Shown here in pieces: positions 1 to 7,385 of a DNA stretch of 13,791 nucleotides. The notes below the pieces were generated by a model, which made no database searches, was not told the origin of the DNA, and was given only the letters and a program-made list of their open reading frames with translations. Both the position numbers and the translations under genes were made by a program. The DNA is taken from contig CAJTZN010000065.1 of NCBI GenBank assembly GCA_910584065.1, positions 1 through 13,791 on the forward strand. Direction: 5' to 3'. The stretch is from an uncultured Eubacterium sp. (GTDB lineage: Bacteria; Bacillota; Clostridia; Lachnospirales; Lachnospiraceae). The stretch's first letter is position 1; each line of letters begins with the position of its first letter.

Positions 1-16
1 CCGCAAACCCTTGATT

Positions 17-1495
17 TTACTGGTTTTCTTTGCCAAGCGTTTTCATCGTCGGGAACAAAAGCACATCCCGTATCGCCGCCGACCCCGTCAGCAGCATAAC
101 CAGGCGGTCAATCCCGAACCCGATCCCCCCTGTCGGAGGCATACCATACTCCAGCGCGCAGATAAAGTCTTCATCCAGATGATGCGCTTCCTCGTCCCCG
201 GCAGCAAACATTTCCTCCTGCTTCATAAACCGCTCCCTCTGGTCGATCGGATCGTTTAATTCGGAAAACGCGTTGCACATCTCCCTTTTTGTGATAAACA
301 GTTCAAACCGCTCCGTGTAATCCGGATTGTCCGGCTTTTTCTTCGCCAGCGGTGAAATCTCCACCGGATGATCCATGATAAACGTCGGCTGGTCCAATTT
401 TTCCTCGACAAACTCTTCGAAGAAAAGATTCAGGATATCGCCCTTGCCGTGACGCGGTTCAAACTCGATGTGATGTTCTTTGGCCGCATTTCGCGCCGCT
501 TCCACATCCGGGATTGCGTCGAAATCGACACCAGCATACTTCTTCACTGCCTCAACCATCGTCAGTCGCTCGAATGGCTGCGCAAAATCAATATCGACTC
601 CCTCATACGAGATCTTCGTCGTGCCGAGCACATTCTGGCAAACCTGGCGGTACATATTTTCAGCCAGATCCATCATGCCGTAATAATCGGTAAACGCCTG
701 ATAACACTCCAAAAGCGTAAACTCGGGGTTGTGCCGGATTGACAGTCCCTCGTTGCGGAATACGCGGCCAATCTCGTAAACCCGCTCAAGTCCGCCGACG
801 ATCAACCGCTTCAAATATAACTCCAGGGAAATACGGAGGTTCAGGTCTTCATCCAGCGTATTGTGGTGGGTGACAAACGGGCGCGCCGCCGCGCCGCCGG
901 CCATCGGCACGAGCACGGGAGTTTCCACCTCCAGAAATCCCTGCTCATCCAAAAATCTGCGGATCTCGCTGATGATCTTCGTGCGCTTGATAAAAGTGTC
1001 CTTTACTTCGGGATTGACGATCAGATCCACATATCTCTGGCGGTAACGGAGATCCGTGTCGCGCAGTCCGTGGAATTTCTCCGGCAGGATCTGCAGGCTT
1101 TTGCTCAACAGTTTGATGCCTTTGGCATGGATGGAGATCTCACCCATTTTTGTCGTGAAAACTTCCCCTTCCATCAGCACGATGTCGCCGATATCAAATT
1201 TTTTGAAGTCCTTATATACGTCTTCCCCGACCTCATCTCTCGCCACGTATCCCTGAATGGAGCCGTCGCGGTCCATGACGTTGCAAAAAGATGCCTTTCC
1301 CATAACACGTTTGGACATCAGGCGGCCGGCAACGGTCACGCTGCTGCCCTCCAGTTCGTCGTAACGATCCTTGATCTCCTGAGAATGGTGCGATACGTCG
1401 CACTTCGTGATCTCAAACGGATTCTTCCCCTCTTCCTGCAAAACAGCCAGCTTTTCTCTTCTGACCTTCATTAACTGATTCAAATCTTCTGCCAC
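17..1495 (-). CDS. lysS: Lysyl-tRNA synthetase, class II
   Basis: Cytoplasmic enzyme that charges tRNA-Lys with lysine using ATP. The 492-residue product has the usual bacterial LysRS length and order: an N-terminal OB-fold anticodon-binding domain (about residues 50-150), then the class II catalytic core. Motif 2 is visible as RVFRNEGLSIRHNPEFT (about 244-260), followed by LLECYQAF. Motif 3 is GGIGFGIDRLVMLLT near residues 457-471. The lysine-pocket region FIMDHPVEISPLAK is also present. The start is a GTG preceded by AAGGAGAGAG, immediately followed by AEDLNQ; no better ATG lies upstream in frame. It sits 98 bp downstream of greA with no convincing terminator between, so both probably share one transcript. 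The TAA stop is 16 bases from the window edge. The gene looks intact and functional; the identification is secure. Confidence 0.98.
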   Translation of the reverse strand: MAEDLNQLMKVRREKLAVLQEEGKNPFEITKCDVSHHSQEIKDRYDELEGSSVTVAGRLMSKRVMGKASFCNVMDRDGSIQGYVARDEVGEDVYKDFKKFDIGDIVLMEGEVFTTKMGEISIHAKGIKLLSKSLQILPEKFHGLRDTDLRYRQRYVDLIVNPEVKDTFIKRTKIISEIRRFLDEQGFLEVETPVLVPMAGGAAARPFVTHHNTLDEDLNLRISLELYLKRLIVGGLERVYEIGRVFRNEGLSIRHNPEFTLLECYQAFTDYYGMMDLAENMYRQVCQNVLGTTKISYEGVDIDFAQPFERLTMVEAVKKYAGVDFDAIPDVEAARNAAKEHHIEFEPRHGKGDILNLFFEEFVEEKLDQPTFIMDHPVEISPLAKKKPDNPDYTERFELFITKREMCNAFSELNDPIDQRERFMKQEEMFAAGDEEAHHLDEDFICALEYGMPPTGGIGFGIDRLVMLLTGSAAIRDVLLFPTMKTLGKENQ

Positions 1496-1532
1496 GTTTC
1501 TCTCTCCTTTTTCATTATCACTCTCTTATGGT

Positions 1533-1556
1533 GCAGAGGCCCGAAAACAACTCTGC
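1533..1556 (-). other. Small intergenic hairpin between greA and lysS
   Basis: A perfect 6-bp inverted repeat (GCAGAG / CTCTGC) with a 12-nt loop lies in the 98-bp greA-lysS gap. There is no T-run after it in the direction of transcription, so it is not a standard terminator. It may be an mRNA processing or stability element, or chance. Confidence 0.25.
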
Positions 1557-1593
1557 CAATCGTCAGTTTTCAAAAACTTCCATTCTTAACGTC

Positions 1594-2076
1594 TTAGTTC
1601 TTTGTGATCTCCAAGATTTTGTATTCAATAATACCGGCCGGCGTTTCCACCTCCACCTTCTGTCCTACTTTCGCGCCGATCAGCGCTTTCCCCACCGGCG
1701 ATTCATTCGAAATTTTCCCTTTCAGGCTGTTGGCCTCCGTCGAACCGACGATCTTATACTCGAGTTCTTCATCGTACTCCAGATCTTTGATGCGAACGGT
1801 ACAGCCGATATTGATCACGCTGGAATCCACATCGTCGTCTGTGACAAGTTCTGCATTTTTCAGTATTTTATCAATCTCTTCTATACGAAGTTCTATGTCC
1901 CGCTGTTCTTCTTTGGCAGCATCATACTCTGCATTCTCGGATAAGTCTCCCAGTTCCCTGGCTTCCTTGATTTTCTGCGCAACTTCCTTTCGACGATTCA
2001 GCTTCAGATCCTGAAGTTCATCCTCTAACGCCTTCAATCCCTCTTCCGTCAAAATATTCTTCTTTACTTCTGCCAT
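1594..2076 (-). CDS. greA: Transcription elongation factor GreA
   Basis: GreA binds the RNA polymerase secondary channel and stimulates cleavage of backtracked transcripts. The product is 160 residues, typical of the family. The N-terminal half is a charged coiled-coil hairpin (ILTEEGLKALEDELQDLK, then LGDLSENAEYDAAKEEQ, the conserved tip region with acidic residues). The C-terminal half is the FKBP-like domain, ending VETPAGIIEYKILEI. The frame extends 14 codons further upstream, but the ATG at 2076 is preferred: it has GGAGG about 8 nt upstream and gives the family-typical start MAEVKKNILT. It is the first gene of a likely greA-lysS operon, driven by a consensus promoter about 140 bp upstream, with a structured leader between. 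The identification is secure. Confidence 0.97.
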   Translation of the reverse strand: MAEVKKNILTEEGLKALEDELQDLKLNRRKEVAQKIKEARELGDLSENAEYDAAKEEQRDIELRIEEIDKILKNAELVTDDDVDSSVINIGCTVRIKDLEYDEELEYKIVGSTEANSLKGKISNESPVGKALIGAKVGQKVEVETPAGIIEYKILEITKN

Positions 2077-2209
2077 ATGTTTTTCCTCCATTCTTTCTGT
2101 GTGAACAGAGCAAGACACCGCTTTGCGAAGCCTTGCGGGAAACTACATGATGAGGCTAATGTCTCCATGGGAAACATCCGGATCCGTAGTTTCATTCACA
2201 TTTGCCCTG
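2077..2209 (-). promoter_or_regulatory. Structured 5' leader of greA
   Basis: Between the predicted transcription start (about 2209) and the greA ATG lie about 130 nt with nested inverted repeats. The outer arms are GAAACTAC / GTAGTTTC (8 bp, perfect). Inside them ATGTTTCC and GGAGACAT pair around a CAT loop with one G-U pair. A third small hairpin follows (CCGC...GCGG). No known riboswitch class was recognised, and no T-run marks it as an attenuator. A leader this long and paired before greA suggests regulation at the RNA level, but function is inference. Confidence 0.45.
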
Positions 2210-2215
2210 TGGACT

Positions 2216-2244
2216 ATTATAGCGTAGCAAAGTGGGATTGTCAA
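2216..2244 (-). promoter_or_regulatory. Consensus sigma-A promoter for greA-lysS
   Basis: Reading the minus strand, a perfect -35 TTGACA (2239-2244) is separated by exactly 17 bp from a perfect -10 TATAAT (2216-2221). It points at greA, with a predicted start near 2209. This should be a strong constitutive housekeeping promoter. Its -35 and spacer lie inside the inverted repeat at 2230-2259. Confidence 0.9.
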
Positions 2245-2259
2245 TCGGCAACCCCACTT
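2230..2259 (-). terminator. Hairpin after the beta-helix gene, overlapping the greA promoter
   Basis: In minus-strand RNA, AAGGUGGG-like arms at 2249-2259 (AAGTGGGGTTG) and 2230-2240 (CAATCCCACTT) pair over 11 bp with one G-U pair and an 8-nt loop. It lies 43 bp past the stop of the upstream beta-helix gene. The tail is only weakly T-rich (TTTGC), so termination may be inefficient. The same bases hold the -35 box and most of the spacer of the greA promoter, so it could also act as an operator. Confidence 0.5.
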
Positions 2260-2302
2260 CTCAGTACTTTTTCACTTATTGCGATGCGGATGGCCCGGCT
2301 GG

Positions 2303-4669
2303 TCAGCCCTCTGCCGGATCATCATCCTTGACCTCATCGTTTTTACTCGTATCCTCACCTTCATCCGCCGAATCGGAAACTTCAAAGAGACACTCTTTTC
2401 TCGGCTTGTAAGTGCCGTCTTCAAATTCGACGCGGTAGTACTTGTAACAGCCTTCCAGCACTGTATTCTTTTTCATATCCTCATAGTTCTGTTCCGAAAT
2501 CTGACAGATCGTATCCGCATATCCGGCCGCCACCGCCGTGGCAACTGAAGCAGAAGAAAGGATTTCGACACAGATGGCGCACTTTTGCTTCGTTCCGCCC
2601 TTGCTGAATGTATTGCCGGTGATCGTCGGGTTCACGGCGCCTCTCACGAGGATACACGTATAATTGTAGCCTTTGTTATCTTCGAGTCCCTGTATACCGA
2701 GGAACTGGTTGTCTTTGATCACGGTATTGCGCCAGTTCCAGATACGGACGGCCGCATTGTACGTCTGGTTTACCTTGCAGTTCTGTATCGTCACATTCTC
2801 ATGATAGATCTGCTGGTTGTTCATGTCCACCGAATACGTGTGGCTTCCGATTGCCGCGCCCATGTTCGTGAACATGCAGTTATTGATATTTACCGTATTA
2901 CAGGCGGTGCGGTCGTGGGAAGACCATTCGTAATTAAACCCGTTCGTGTTCAGGTCGGTCGTATCCACATTGATCGCTTCCTTGTGGCTCTTATTATTGT
3001 AAACACGGAAATCCGTAAATGAGCAGTTCTCAATCGTCACATTTTTCGAGGAATTTAATTCGATAAAATGCGAACCGTATTCATTGGTAAACGCGATGTT
3101 GCGGATCACGACATTCTGGGCATGTCCCATCACGACACCCATCGCGTTTACCACATTGTCACAATCAATGATCACATTGACGTCTCCCTGCAGCGTAACG
3201 TTTTGGGAACCGTTGTAACCGCTGACTGAATTTTTCACCTTCTCTTTGGACGGAGGCACGATCTCAAACATCGTCTTGTTCGTGGCGAGATTTGTATCGA
3301 CAGCCTTGACCTTCTGGATCTTTACCCCGCTCTGGAAATTGACCGTCACGTTCGAGGGGATGCAGACCGAGTGGCTGAGTTTGTAATTTCCCGCCTGCAC
3401 GTTCAGTGTGCCGCCACCGGCGTACTCCAGCTGTTCCATATAGGAACGGAACATAAAATACGTCTTGGCCTGGCCGCCGTTCGCCGTATAATCCTTATCA
3501 TCCTCATAGTGTTCCCGATAAGGTTTGGACGACGGCGTGATCGTAAACGTATTATCGCTTTTACTTTGGAAATAAAACAATCTGGTGGTCGTCGCATTTT
3601 TATATGGTACATAATAATGGGTTAAACTTCCTACCTCATTATTTTTCATGCTCGAGATTTTCTCCTGCGAGAGCGTATTGTCCACACTTGACGCGCGGGC
3701 AATATTTACCGCATAGCCACAGTTATCAAATGTATTCCGCGACACTTCGGGATCCTTGATACTGTAAAGCTTTATCGCGGATGAGGTCGCATTCGTATTG
3801 TCACGCCTTTTCACCGTATTGGATGTGATCACCGGCTCGTCCCACATTTTTCCTATGACCGCGGCGTCCCTCATATCGGTAAATGTATTTTTTTTGATGG
3901 AAATTTTGGTCGAATACGCATCTTTTTTGTATTTGGTGGAGGCGACACCGCTCTCCAATTTTTGAAATGTATTCGACGTGATCTTCACGTTGAGGCACGG
4001 CGTAGCGCCCAGCGAATTGACTGTGACCGCCGTCTGCTTATTGCCCGATTTTTCCTGCCCATTTGTAAACGTACAATCTTCCACGCTTACTTTTTTGCTG
4101 CCGGCTATGTTGATATAGGCACCGCCCTTTTTGCCCTTGAACTGGATCTTCGAAACACTCACATTGTAATTGTGTCCCATGTCGATGGCCATGGCATTGT
4201 TCACTTTGCCAAGATCAATGGTCGCCTTTTTGGCTCCCTTGATCGCAACCTTTTTTGTCCCCTTATAATCCTTCGCCTTGCTGGCCAGCTTAAAAAGAGT
4301 TTTGGTCGGCTTTAGCGAGGAACTTCCCGTTTCATATGTTTTTTTCAACTTCGCCCCGCTCTTTAGCTGGATCGTAACGTTGGAGGGGATAACGAGCGTC
4401 GAACACACTTTATACGTTCCCTTTTTCAGGACGAGCGTACCGCCCCCCCTGCTCTTTAATTTCTCCAGATACGATTTGATCGTATAGTAGTGCTTTGTCT
4501 TACTGTTATAACTGCTGAGTTTGCGGTAAGAAGCGTCGCACGGTTTCGTGGATTTGGAAATCGTGTACTTCCCTGCGGCCTGTGCGTCGCCCGGGTTTTG
4601 CGCCATACCGCATACGACTCCACACGCCAGCAGGATACCTGCCGCTGCTACTTTTCTTTTCATGTACAT
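2303..4669 (-). CDS. Secreted right-handed parallel beta-helix protein with two homologous halves
   Basis: A 788-residue exported protein of the pectate-lyase-like/NosD-type parallel beta-helix class. The N-terminus (MYMKRK, then VAAAGILLACG) is a signal peptide, with a likely cut near AQAAG around residue 32; LLAC at residues 13-16 could instead be a weak lipobox. Helix rungs show as runs of N-x-V-T/I-x-x-C/N-x-F motifs (for example NVTIENCSFTD). Residues about 61-202 and 403-557 are clear copies of each other: YLEKL..GGGTL, IPSNVT, VNAM..MGH, then V(S/T)(V/I)E(D/N)C(T/S)FT. The last 30 residues are strongly acidic and no LPXTG anchor is seen. The start at 4669 has AGGTGA 5 nt upstream; 4663 (MKRK) is the alternative. 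The fold suggests binding or cleaving a polysaccharide, but no catalytic residues could be assigned, so the substrate is unknown. It has its own promoter. Confidence 0.85.
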   Translation of the reverse strand: MYMKRKVAAAGILLACGVVCGMAQNPGDAQAAGKYTISKSTKPCDASYRKLSSYNSKTKHYYTIKSYLEKLKSRGGGTLVLKKGTYKVCSTLVIPSNVTIQLKSGAKLKKTYETGSSSLKPTKTLFKLASKAKDYKGTKKVAIKGAKKATIDLGKVNNAMAIDMGHNYNVSVSKIQFKGKKGGAYINIAGSKKVSVEDCTFTNGQEKSGNKQTAVTVNSLGATPCLNVKITSNTFQKLESGVASTKYKKDAYSTKISIKKNTFTDMRDAAVIGKMWDEPVITSNTVKRRDNTNATSSAIKLYSIKDPEVSRNTFDNCGYAVNIARASSVDNTLSQEKISSMKNNEVGSLTHYYVPYKNATTTRLFYFQSKSDNTFTITPSSKPYREHYEDDKDYTANGGQAKTYFMFRSYMEQLEYAGGGTLNVQAGNYKLSHSVCIPSNVTVNFQSGVKIQKVKAVDTNLATNKTMFEIVPPSKEKVKNSVSGYNGSQNVTLQGDVNVIIDCDNVVNAMGVVMGHAQNVVIRNIAFTNEYGSHFIELNSSKNVTIENCSFTDFRVYNNKSHKEAINVDTTDLNTNGFNYEWSSHDRTACNTVNINNCMFTNMGAAIGSHTYSVDMNNQQIYHENVTIQNCKVNQTYNAAVRIWNWRNTVIKDNQFLGIQGLEDNKGYNYTCILVRGAVNPTITGNTFSKGGTKQKCAICVEILSSASVATAVAAGYADTICQISEQNYEDMKKNTVLEGCYKYYRVEFEDGTYKPRKECLFEVSDSADEGEDTSKNDEVKDDDPAEG

Positions 4670-4703
4670 AATCCTCACCTTTTCTTCGTAATTCTCCTTT
4701 TCA

Positions 4704-4731
4704 AGTATACTATATTTTCAAAATATGTCAA
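4704..4731 (-). promoter_or_regulatory. Sigma-A promoter for the beta-helix gene, with a palindromic spacer
   Basis: On the minus strand TTGACA (4726-4731) and TATACT (4704-4709) are 16 bp apart, ending 34 bp before the start codon. The spacer contains a 15-bp AT palindrome, ATATTTT-C-AAAATAT (4712-4726), placed where a repressor could block polymerase. Confidence 0.75.
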
Positions 4732-4751
4732 CTTGATTCCAACACATAAAA

Positions 4752-4779
4752 AAAATAGTACAAATTTTTAACAAATTTG
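4752..4779 (-). terminator. Weak AT-rich terminator at the end of the sulfotransferase gene
   Basis: A 7-bp inverted repeat (CAAATTT / AAATTTG, 4761-4767 and 4773-4779) straddles the stop codon. A T-rich run (ACTATTTTTTTATG) follows in the minus-strand transcript. The stem is all A-T apart from one pair, so confidence is limited. Confidence 0.4.
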
Positions 4780-6768
4780 GATTTTCTTTCCCGTATCATA
4801 CTGTTTCCCTTTAAACTCCACGACTACCGTGTACTCTCCTCGTTCGATGGTATACAGGGGGATTGACAGATAATATTCCATCTCGGCCGCCAGCTCCTGC
4901 TGCTGTTCAGGATCGCGGAAATCTTTGACGTAACAACAATCCGTTCCGACCAGAAATACCTGATTCACGAGGTGATCCCTCGATTTCACCCAGAGATTTC
5001 CGTCCTCGATGCGAAGCCGCACCCGCTCTTCCTGACAGGCAAGCGGCGCCTCTTCGATCTTCTCTTGCGGTATGTGCATACATTCCGGCAGCCGCTGAAA
5101 GGGCCGGAGCGACCCGACACACGGCTCCGCCGACAGATCAAGCCCGGCAGCCAGCCCGTCCACATCCGGCTTCATCTCAAAAGCGCGGAAAAAATAATAT
5201 TTCAGGCTGTACCGGTTCAATTCCTTTTCCGTGTCATAATCAAATTCACAAATCACCCCGCCCCTGTCTTCATGCTCGTCCGGATACGCCAGATATCCCG
5301 CCATATAGAACAATCTGCGCTCCGCATGTTTATAGACGCCATTTGATGTGATCTTTGACTTGATGCCGCCAAACCGTTTTTCGACTTGCGCCGTTTTTTT
5401 CTTTTCATTGATCGTGTAAATGGTGACAAAGGACCGCTCGTCGTGATCGTACGCCGGCGTCTTTCTCCTTAAATTCCAGTGGTTGTCGAACATGATCAGA
5501 TGTTTCGTATGCGCCTTCCCATCCAGATTCTCCCGGATGAGTTTCACCGAGTGCTGCTGAAAATGCCAGGGCATGTTTTCCGGCGTCTTCAGCACTTTGA
5601 ACAGCCAGGGCGTCCGCCGCCAGAACCCAGTTTCACCCAGTATCCAGTTCAGCTGGTTCGTCTTCCAGTTGATACTGAAAACACTGTGGAGATTCCGCGC
5701 GGAAAAAATGACGTTTTTTGTTTCCGGCTCATATTCGAGCGAATTGATATGTATCCAGTTTGTGCGGTCGCGGTACGCCGTATAGAGGACATCACGCAGG
5801 TCTAGAAATTTTTCAATCTTTCCGGTCTGGCGGTTTACCTCGGCGATACAGTCTTCCACATGCCCGCACTGGGAATTACTCGCTACGAGAAGATTGCCTC
5901 CCGGCGTCATTTCGCACACGTCATGGTGGACGCCGTTTGGCACGTAATACGTGCGGTGCACCCTGCCAAAATAGTCGATTTCATACATCTGTGTGGAATG
6001 CGGCAGCAGATAGGTGGGAATGAGCGTCTGGCGCTCCATCATGATGAACCTGCCATTCGCCAGTTCAAACAGTCCGTACCCCCTCGGCCGGTACTTCATG
6101 AAATACCGGATATCGCCGTACTCGTCGAACGCGATCGGATACGACGTACTCTTCCCCGCCACCAGAATCAGTTTCATCGACGAGCGCGCGGTCTTTTTTT
6201 CCACACGGACCGCATCTTCTACATATTTCGTCAGCGGCTCCGTCCGGATCCGGATCTCGTTTTCCGCCATCACCTTATCCTGCGCGTCCAGCAGTTCCAG
6301 CGATACGACATTTTCCATATCCGGGTACAACCCGTAAACCGGCACCCGGTGCCACTGGCACGGCTGCCTGACCAACGATGTGATGGAAGCGTCCGGCGTC
6401 TTTCCCTGAACATGAAACCTGACCCGGCACTCTTCTTTCGTATAGAACAACACATAGGCACACAATGGCGTCATTCCATAGGGATCCACTATGATGCCCG
6501 GCTTTTCAAACGGATATTTCGCCTCCGAAAAGGTCCGGTTGATCTCCTGCTCTCTCTCCCTCGTCCTGACGGCCAACCCCTGCTCCCGTTCAATGTCGGT
6601 TTTGATCCGGTAATCATAGCGCTGGACGGACTGTGCCGCCTGCCATTCCCTGGACTTCGTTTCATACCCCCGGTCAAACTCCTTATCATACCCTTTCGTA
6701 AGCGGTATTCCCCTTTTGTTCATATAAAAAGGCCGCCATTTTTTCGGAACCAGTTTCATCTTGTCCAT
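4768..6768 (-). CDS. Aryl-sulfate sulfotransferase (arylsulfotransferase family)
   Basis: PAPS-independent arylsulfotransferase (ASST, PF05935-like), which moves sulfate from one phenolic sulfate ester to another phenol through a sulfohistidine intermediate. The product is 666 residues. The N-terminal third holds a small beta domain (about 85-180). The propeller core then follows with the family's active-site pattern: VHHD (H281/H282), NWIHINS with H340, SAR with R358 exactly 18 residues later, and QQHSV with H406. By family alignment from memory these match E. coli AssT H252, H356, R374 and H436 (catalytic His); MFDN at 426-429 matches its VFDN motif. Unlike the periplasmic enterobacterial enzyme, the N-terminus (MDKMKLVPKKWRPFYMN) has no signal peptide, so the protein may be cytoplasmic. 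The start has AGGAGG 8 nt upstream. No dsbA/dsbB-like partner is adjacent. Family call firm; substrate unknown. Confidence 0.92.
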   Translation of the reverse strand: MDKMKLVPKKWRPFYMNKRGIPLTKGYDKEFDRGYETKSREWQAAQSVQRYDYRIKTDIEREQGLAVRTREREQEINRTFSEAKYPFEKPGIIVDPYGMTPLCAYVLFYTKEECRVRFHVQGKTPDASITSLVRQPCQWHRVPVYGLYPDMENVVSLELLDAQDKVMAENEIRIRTEPLTKYVEDAVRVEKKTARSSMKLILVAGKSTSYPIAFDEYGDIRYFMKYRPRGYGLFELANGRFIMMERQTLIPTYLLPHSTQMYEIDYFGRVHRTYYVPNGVHHDVCEMTPGGNLLVASNSQCGHVEDCIAEVNRQTGKIEKFLDLRDVLYTAYRDRTNWIHINSLEYEPETKNVIFSARNLHSVFSINWKTNQLNWILGETGFWRRTPWLFKVLKTPENMPWHFQQHSVKLIRENLDGKAHTKHLIMFDNHWNLRRKTPAYDHDERSFVTIYTINEKKKTAQVEKRFGGIKSKITSNGVYKHAERRLFYMAGYLAYPDEHEDRGGVICEFDYDTEKELNRYSLKYYFFRAFEMKPDVDGLAAGLDLSAEPCVGSLRPFQRLPECMHIPQEKIEEAPLACQEERVRLRIEDGNLWVKSRDHLVNQVFLVGTDCCYVKDFRDPEQQQELAAEMEYYLSIPLYTIERGEYTVVVEFKGKQYDTGKKIQIC

Positions 6769-6817
6769 GTAATTTTATCCTCCTGTTACACGCGAATACG
6801 CGTCGTGTTATACACAC

Positions 6818-6823
6818 ATTATA
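6818..6823 (-). promoter_or_regulatory. Possible -10 box for the sulfotransferase gene
   Basis: A TATAAT hexamer on the minus strand lies 49 bp before the start codon. I see no convincing -35 at 16-18 bp. Between it and the start is a 5-bp GC-rich hairpin, ACGCG-AATA-CGCGT, at about 6790-6803. Confidence 0.4.
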
Positions 6824-6880
6824 AACAGGCGGATTGGTATTTTTATGGTAAATTTTAGTCAAAAGTATGGCAATTTTTTC

Positions 6881-7384
6881 TTATTGGCGGATGGTCTTCT
6901 GCGGAAATTTCATCTGGATCATTTTGATCATCTTGTCGCTCGGCTCAAACAACAGCACCGCCTGCTCTTCCTTTTCCCCCAGCTTGATGGCGATCCCGTA
7001 CGGTTTGGCTTCGGGGCGGAGGGAGGAATAATCCCGCACGGGCAGATGCCGGTATCCGTCCATTTTCGGTGAATCCATCGGAGCGATCACCGCCGCGTTT
7101 TCCAACTCGATCCGCAGCACCGTCTTTCTCTTTTCGCCCCCCTGGATCATATCAAAATCAAGCTGCCCGTCGCAGTACACGTATTCCCACTCCACTTTAA
7201 AACGGGGCCAGTACCATATCAATAAGATCAGCGCCGCCACGGAAAGCATGGCTAACAGCGCGACCCTGCTCAAAAAACCCGCCCCCATGAGTAAGATCAC
7301 GCCAAAAATGAGCAATCCTTTCAATACGGCGACTTTCGCTGTTGTTTTCTGCTTCACACTCGTTTCTGCATATGACTGTTCCAT
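6881..7384 (-). CDS. Small two-TM membrane protein, resembles DUF6106
   Basis: A 167-residue protein of unknown function. After a short N-terminal stretch (MEQSYAETSVKQKTT) come two hydrophobic segments (about 18-36 and 41-58) and then a soluble, probably cytoplasmic domain beginning VEWEYVYCDGQLDFDMI. This layout and the 'Y-x-Y-x-x-G-x-L-D-x-D' motif resemble the DUF6106 family common in Clostridia; that match is from memory. The ATG at 7384 has AAAGGAG upstream and lies one base after the stop of the diguanylate cyclase (TGA-T-ATG), so translation is probably coupled; the longer in-frame start is less likely. The neighbour suggests, but does not prove, a link with c-di-GMP or cell-envelope signalling. 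Confidence 0.75.
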   Translation of the reverse strand: MEQSYAETSVKQKTTAKVAVLKGLLIFGVILLMGAGFLSRVALLAMLSVAALILLIWYWPRFKVEWEYVYCDGQLDFDMIQGGEKRKTVLRIELENAAVIAPMDSPKMDGYRHLPVRDYSSLRPEAKPYGIAIKLGEKEEQAVLLFEPSDKMIKMIQMKFPQKTIRQ

Positions 7385-7385
7385 A

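Noticed and set aside
1..16. Terminator or further gene after lysS
   Set aside because: Only 16 bases remain before the window edge; nothing can be judged.
863..1474. Plus-strand frame of 203 codons opposite lysS
   Set aside because: Shadow of lysS with no independent start signal.
5860..6858. Long plus-strand open frame (332 codons) opposite the sulfotransferase gene
   Set aside because: It is antisense to a clearly recognised gene, is rich in Arg/His/Pro as expected of a shadow frame, and has no ribosome site or domain.
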